This document shows positions 18,891-22,180 of a DNA stretch of 22,180 nt, piece after piece. Position 1 is the first letter of the stretch, and each line of letters opens with the position of its first letter. The notes under the pieces are model-generated. The model ran no database searches. It was not told the DNA's origin and saw only the letters and a list, made by a program, of their open reading frames with translations. Position numbers and translations under genes: made by a program. Origin of the DNA: a virus; IMG/VR virus record IMGVR_UViG_3300009610_000096, positions 1 through 22,180 of that record; one strand, given 5' to 3'.

Positions 18891-20399
18891 CTAAAATAGA
18901 GACTTCCGGCTAGAAACTGCCTTCTTATGCTTGGCTAAAGCCTCTTCTCTATTTCCTACATTTCCTGCTTTATCTATGTTCAAAGCAAGAATACGAAAAC
19001 TATCTGAGCAATGAGAAGCAAAGTTATGAAGAGGTTTTGAACTCCAGCATCCTTGATTATCGTTCCATTGCTTCCGATAGGAATCTAAATACTTAATGCC
19101 AGTTGCACACTTCTCTTCATCGAAATAGCATCTGTGGAGTATGTTTCGAACTGAATCTATTCCTTCTTGAATTCCAAGATTTAACGATTGAATAAAACGA
19201 ATACCAAGAGAACGAGCTATTTCAGTTCTTGTCAAACCACTTCCAAATTCATGTTGAGAGGCATCGTGAGGAACAAAGTGGTTTTCGTAAGTATAGCCCT
19301 TTGCTTTCAGCCAAGATATGTAAAACGGTAGAGCTTCACCTGAATTCTCGTAATACTCCAAGAGATTAATGCGTTGACCATCAAGTTGAAATAACCATAT
19401 CGCCGTTGAATCTGCATATCCTAAATCCCATGCTGTATGCACAGTTTTTGTAGGATTGTGAAAGACTTTTGTGATGCGTCCATCTTTTCTTGCTTTCGTC
19501 AAATGATTAGAGTAATAATTGCCATCTAAGGATGTTTCCCAAGACTCTTCCGGAATACTTGGATACTCCCGCTTCATGTCTTCTTTTTGACTTTCTAACT
19601 TTTTGACATACCACGCACGTTGCCCTAAGGATAGTTTGCGATATGTTTTTGCTTCGATTGTATGAAAATAGTTATCCATCTCTGGAGTGATGAGAACATT
19701 TTTAGGCTCTAGAATATATGAAGGATCTGTGTCCCAAGAGTAAAAGTGGAAGCGAAAATCTAATTTCGTAAGTGGTTTTCCACTCCCTTGCATATCTTGC
19801 GCAGTTTTACAAATGTCGAAAAAGTACCCGTCACGACCTTCTGCTGTACTTTCGATAAATACATATTGACCTGCTGCAATTGTATTAAGTGATCCTGTAA
19901 TGATCTCTCGAGCCTTTTCGGGATATTTTGCCGACAGTTTTGCCATCTCACTGACATGGAGATATTGTAAAGTCTGTCCACGCATAGATGTTCCTACACG
20001 TATGCTAGAACCATTTGAGAAGGAAAGCTCTCGCGCACTATCAAGATTTGCAGGAAGTATCTTCTTCAAAGCATCGGGTAGATTATCGTATGCAAACTTA
20101 ACGCGACGAAAAAAGATCTCCGAATCTTCTCTTGTGTGGCAAATGATCCCTGCGCTGCAATTGCTATTGAAGAGGCAACGATCAAGAAATAGAAGTCCAA
20201 TAAATGTGCTGATACCTAGCTGACGAGCCTTTAAAACGATATTACAATACCACATATCGTTGTAGAGTCGTTTTTGTGCCCAATTCAACTTGAAGATGAC
20301 TTTACAACCTTCTTTATCGATGATGTTGTATAAGTGATTGATGCGCCAAAAAGGATCTGATAAGGTATCTTGAGCTATCTTAATGTCAGTTTTGTTCAT
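18891..20399 (-). CDS. terL: Terminase large subunit, 502 aa
   Basis: The ATPase shows an adenine-binding NWAQKRLY (about residue 39), a Walker A variant K57-A-R-Q-x-G-x-S-T, a Walker B-like LQYLHVSEMAKL (about 160) and a coupling ESTAEG motif (about 195). The C-terminal nuclease has HTAWDLGYADSTAIWLF (about 325) and HFVPHDAS (about 375), supplying the acidic metal ligands. The ATG at 20399 is preferred; the frame upstream begins only with a TTG. It overlaps the preceding gene by 14 bp. The enzyme cuts concatemeric DNA and drives it through the portal. A headful mechanism would fit its P22-like neighbours but cannot be read from sequence. Confidence 0.92.
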   Translation of the reverse strand: MNKTDIKIAQDTLSDPFWRINHLYNIIDKEGCKVIFKLNWAQKRLYNDMWYCNIVLKARQLGISTFIGLLFLDRCLFNSNCSAGIICHTREDSEIFFRRVKFAYDNLPDALKKILPANLDSARELSFSNGSSIRVGTSMRGQTLQYLHVSEMAKLSAKYPEKAREIITGSLNTIAAGQYVFIESTAEGRDGYFFDICKTAQDMQGSGKPLTKLDFRFHFYSWDTDPSYILEPKNVLITPEMDNYFHTIEAKTYRKLSLGQRAWYVKKLESQKEDMKREYPSIPEESWETSLDGNYYSNHLTKARKDGRITKVFHNPTKTVHTAWDLGYADSTAIWLFQLDGQRINLLEYYENSGEALPFYISWLKAKGYTYENHFVPHDASQHEFGSGLTRTEIARSLGIRFIQSLNLGIQEGIDSVRNILHRCYFDEEKCATGIKYLDSYRKQWNDNQGCWSSKPLHNFASHCSDSFRILALNIDKAGNVGNREEALAKHKKAVSSRKSLF

Positions 20400-20649
20400 G
20401 CTCAAAATTGTTATAGACATCTCCACCATCAGCAATCTCAAGCATGAAGTGAAGTTGATCTTTTATATCCTCAATTCCATAAACCCAATTGCGAATTAAT
20501 TCATCCTTTTCGTCTTCTTGCATATCTGAAAACCATGTTGGGTAATCCTTAGGCCTGCTTGGCAATAGATCTTTTTCGAATAAAGTATGATCCAATAAGA
20601 CGCGCAATAGGATCGATAATCTTCCTAAATCTTCAATCCTCTGTCTCAT
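20386..20649 (-). CDS. Small protein between terminase subunits, 87 aa
   Basis: The ATG at 20649 (MRQRIEDLGRLSILLRVLLD) has a strong AAGGAG eight bases upstream, so it is preferred over an earlier ATG at 20673. The gene overlaps terS by 17 bp and terL by 14 bp. The protein is acidic and helical, with WFSDMQEDEKDELIRNWVYG and FMLEIADGGDVYNNFEHE. No family recognised. Its place between the two terminase genes suggests a packaging accessory role, which is inference only. Confidence 0.7.
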   Translation of the reverse strand: MRQRIEDLGRLSILLRVLLDHTLFEKDLLPSRPKDYPTWFSDMQEDEKDELIRNWVYGIEDIKDQLHFMLEIADGGDVYNNFEHEQN

Positions 20650-21088
20650 TTGCGAGCTCCTTACTTGTACCATCGATATTTTTTAGAATGAAAGAAAGAG
20701 GGTTTTCAGCATCGCCAGAGAGCTTTGTTTCGGTACGCTCACTCCAACCACAGATATTTCCCATGACAAATTTAGTGAAGCCCGCATTGAATTCATCTAG
20801 CAAGCCACCTTCAGCTAATTTTGTCTCCTGCCATTGACGTACTTTATTCATGACTTCCGCAAACTTACTGCTGACAGCAGCGAATTCTGGAAATCTTTGA
20901 GGAGAGTATCCCCTATCTAAAGCGAAACGTTTGAAATAGATATTTTCTGGTTGTTCTATCCATTTTTCAAAAGCCTCCGCTTCTGCTTCGATAAATTCTG
21001 TAGTATATTCTTTTGGTCTTCCACCTTCGCAATTAACATTGTATGGAAGATGTCCTATAGGTGGAGCAGGTTTTTTAGGTACTTTCAT
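20633..21088 (-). CDS. terS: Terminase small subunit, 151 aa
   Basis: GRPKEYT then IEAEAEAFEKWIEQPENIYF, FALDRGYSPQRF and VRQWQETKLAEGGLLDEFNA followed by FVMGNICGWSERTE follow the P22 gp3-type small-terminase layout: DNA-binding helices, then a GGLL...FN...GW oligomerisation region. Length fits (P22 gp3 is 162 aa). AGGAG lies five bases before the ATG. It recognises the packaging start and recruits the large subunit. The usual pac site is within or near this gene, but I cannot identify it. Confidence 0.85.
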   Translation of the reverse strand: MKVPKKPAPPIGHLPYNVNCEGGRPKEYTTEFIEAEAEAFEKWIEQPENIYFKRFALDRGYSPQRFPEFAAVSSKFAEVMNKVRQWQETKLAEGGLLDEFNAGFTKFVMGNICGWSERTETKLSGDAENPLSFILKNIDGTSKELANETED

Positions 21089-21193
21089 TTATGCTCCTGA
21101 TGTTTTAAAAGTTATTCTATGTTTCTTGCATAATATATAAGGAGATTTAAAGAGAAAAGTGATATTTTCAAGTTGGGAAAGGAGGTGTATACT

Positions 21194-21421
21194 ATTTCTG
21201 CACCATTTTCTGTTAACCTAAGTCAAAAGACTCAGGTAGAAGTAAATGAGTCATGCCACTGCTGCATACCATTTAGAAAAAGAAAGGACAACAACGTTGT
21301 CATTTTAACGGATGAAGTTTATTACCGAACCACGATTCAAGTGGAGAGGTATAATCCAAAGAAACTTCAAGTTCCAAAGCCATCAGCGCCAAACGGCACT
21401 GAATCTGGCATTAAGAAGTGA
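21194..21421 (+). CDS. Small plus-strand protein with apparent AUU start, 75 aa
   Basis: The plus strand carries AAAGGAGGTG at 21178-21187, a near-perfect ribosome-binding site. At the optimal eight-base spacing the in-frame codon is ATT at 21194; no ATG, GTG or TTG is in range after the site. The frame runs 75 codons to TGA. It encodes a basic, Cys-containing protein (NESCHCCIPFRKRKD, then TDEVYYRTTIQVERYNP). Its 3' end overlaps the resolvase gene tail-to-tail by 55 bp. Codon content looks coding. It points against its neighbours. Function unknown; a regulator is possible. Confidence 0.5.
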   Translation: MSAPFSVNLSQKTQVEVNESCHCCIPFRKRKDNNVVILTDEVYYRTTIQVERYNPKKLQVPKPSAPNGTESGIKK

Positions 21422-21813
21422 ATCTTAACAGCATAGTGCTTTGAGATAACCTGATTATAGGCCACTTCGATGCGCTCATCGCTATCGGCGCGTCCTGGTC
21501 TATAATCGTTTGTGATAACCTCGCAGCATGCATCGAGTAAATATTTTACTGATATTGGCAAATTATCATGTTTATCTAGCTTTCTAGGAGCGTATCGTGT
21601 TATATTGATATGGCACGGCACCTTTAATAGGGGGCGTTTTGGTCTAAGGAGCATATATATGAGAGCTTTTTGCTTCTTATGACGTTTGTGTTTGACTCGC
21701 CAGTGGTCAGTACAATTAGCTTCGCTGACGGTGCGGATGGGGATGGTTATTTCGACCCAATTGAGGCCAGAAGTGCAAGAAAGTTTAAAAGGTTCATCAA
21801 CTTTAATATTCAT
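21367..21813 (-). CDS. RusA-like Holliday junction resolvase, 148 aa
   Basis: The central region RYAPRKLDKHDNLPISVKYL followed by LDACCEVITNDYRPGRADSD matches the RusA layout: clustered acidic residues D80, D83 with N84, K90 and D94, then a loop and a second acidic patch. RusA-type enzymes are dimeric metal-dependent resolvases of four-way junctions and in phages trim branched DNA before packaging. Length is slightly above that of E. coli RusA (120 aa). The ATG at 21813 has no clear ribosome site. Placement just before terminase fits a packaging-preparation role. Confidence 0.75.
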   Translation of the reverse strand: MNIKVDEPFKLSCTSGLNWVEITIPIRTVSEANCTDHWRVKHKRHKKQKALIYMLLRPKRPLLKVPCHINITRYAPRKLDKHDNLPISVKYLLDACCEVITNDYRPGRADSDERIEVAYNQVISKHYAVKIHFLMPDSVPFGADGFGT

Positions 21814-21898
21814 TATACACTTTTACGAAAACTCACCAGAAGCTCCAGGATCGCGTATTTCATGTTTTACGTACGATTCTGCCTTTTTCATTCGTTGC

Positions 21899-21943
21899 GA
21901 TCAAGGATAGCTGTTTCTGTGCGAAATTAGGCCATCCTTGATC
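21899..21943. repeat. Inverted repeat GATCAAGGAT/ATCCTTGATC
   Basis: Ten-base perfect arms at 21899-21908 and 21934-21943 enclose 25 bases, in the 142-bp gap between the resolvase and SSB-like genes. No U-tract follows on the minus strand, so a terminator is unlikely. It may be an operator or an mRNA processing stem. A 22-codon frame (21823-21891, MKKAESYVKHEIRDPGASGE...) also lies in this gap but lacks a ribosome site and is not called. Confidence 0.6.
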
Positions 21944-21955
21944 ATTGATTGAATC

Positions 21956-22180
21956 TTAAAACGGCATTTGATCACCGTTTTCATCTTTTTTGGTAAAAAC
22001 TGATTTTGATTCCCAGGATCTCTTTTCAAGGAATTCCTTTATATCTTTCTCCAAAAAGTTACTGTCTTGAATAAAAGCTTGATAAAATTCTTTCTTACCA
22101 TTCTTCGAAACACCGAAGCCTGCGACGTTCCAGAACATGCCACCGTTGCCGGCTTTTTTCCGGATGTAGGCGACGCGGTA
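21956..22180 (-). CDS. SSB-like single-stranded DNA-binding protein, C-terminal part (runs off right edge)
   Basis: The frame is open from 22180 to the TAA at 21956-21958, so the N-terminus lies outside the window; the internal ATG at 22138 is not the start. The 74 visible residues include YRVAYIRKKAGNGGMFWNV, AFIQDSNFLEKDIKEFLE and an acidic end DENGDQMPF. A terminal acidic stretch followed by (I/M/V)PF is the partner-binding tip of SSB-type proteins and of several phage ssDNA-binding families. Its location before a resolvase supports a replication/recombination role. Confidence 0.6.
   Translation of the reverse strand, partial: YRVAYIRKKAGNGGMFWNVAGFGVSKNGKKEFYQAFIQDSNFLEKDIKEFLEKRSWESKSVFTKKDENGDQMPF

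Noticed and set aside
1-22180. CRISPR array, tRNA genes, integrase or attachment sites
   Set aside because: Looked for repeat-spacer periodicity, tRNA-like T-arm signatures and recombinase motifs; none seen.

Overview
This window is most probably part of the late (virion assembly) region of an AT-rich tailed double-stranded DNA phage or prophage with a short-tailed, P22-like architecture. No host gene, tRNA, rRNA, integrase or CRISPR array is visible. The host cannot be named from the sequence. Almost every gene lies on the minus strand, so transcription reads from high to low coordinates. Genes are packed with 1 to 25 bp overlaps, many of the ATGA, TGATG or TAATG type, and no gene-free stretch reaches 300 bp; the longest is about 200 bp, upstream of the portal gene.

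Layout in the direction of transcription. At 22180-21367 are a truncated SSB-like gene and a RusA-like Holliday-junction resolvase. At 21421-21194 is a short plus-strand gene with an apparent AUU start. At 21088-18891 is the packaging cassette: small terminase, an 87-aa protein and large terminase. At 18858-15023 is a roughly 4-kb cassette of small overlapping genes: a double-HTH regulator with its own palindromic operator, several unknowns, a DUF551 protein, a ParB-like protein and a zinc-ribbon/HTH protein. In P22 nothing comparable separates terminase from portal. At 14996-14889 is a structured leader with a plus-strand promoter candidate, a 30-bp dyad and alternative hairpins.

From 14825 to 9059 come portal, a 70-aa protein, a 131-aa protein, scaffold and major capsid. 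Two plus-strand HNH endonuclease genes sit antisense inside this block. From 9047 to 7208 come two related virion proteins that share an FCCH-like beta domain, separated by a third HNH gene whose ribosome-binding site is buried in a hairpin. From 7197 to 1 come the neck and tail genes: a gp4-like adaptor, a 31-aa membrane microprotein, lysine-rich small proteins, a gp10-like tail hub, a short tail protein and three ejection-protein candidates, the last running off the left edge.

Together the genes package DNA (terS/terL/portal), build the head (scaffold/capsid/decoration), close the neck and deliver the genome. Superimposed are three HNH genes plus one related DNA-binding protein, which look like mobile homing genes. 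The most notable signals are the hairpin-sequestered ribosome site of the third HNH gene, the regular CX2CX18CX3C modules of the two antisense HNH proteins, a nested hairpin carrying a tandem TGGTTCGCG repeat, and the switch-like structured region before the portal gene. All statements come from reading the sequence; no database search was run.
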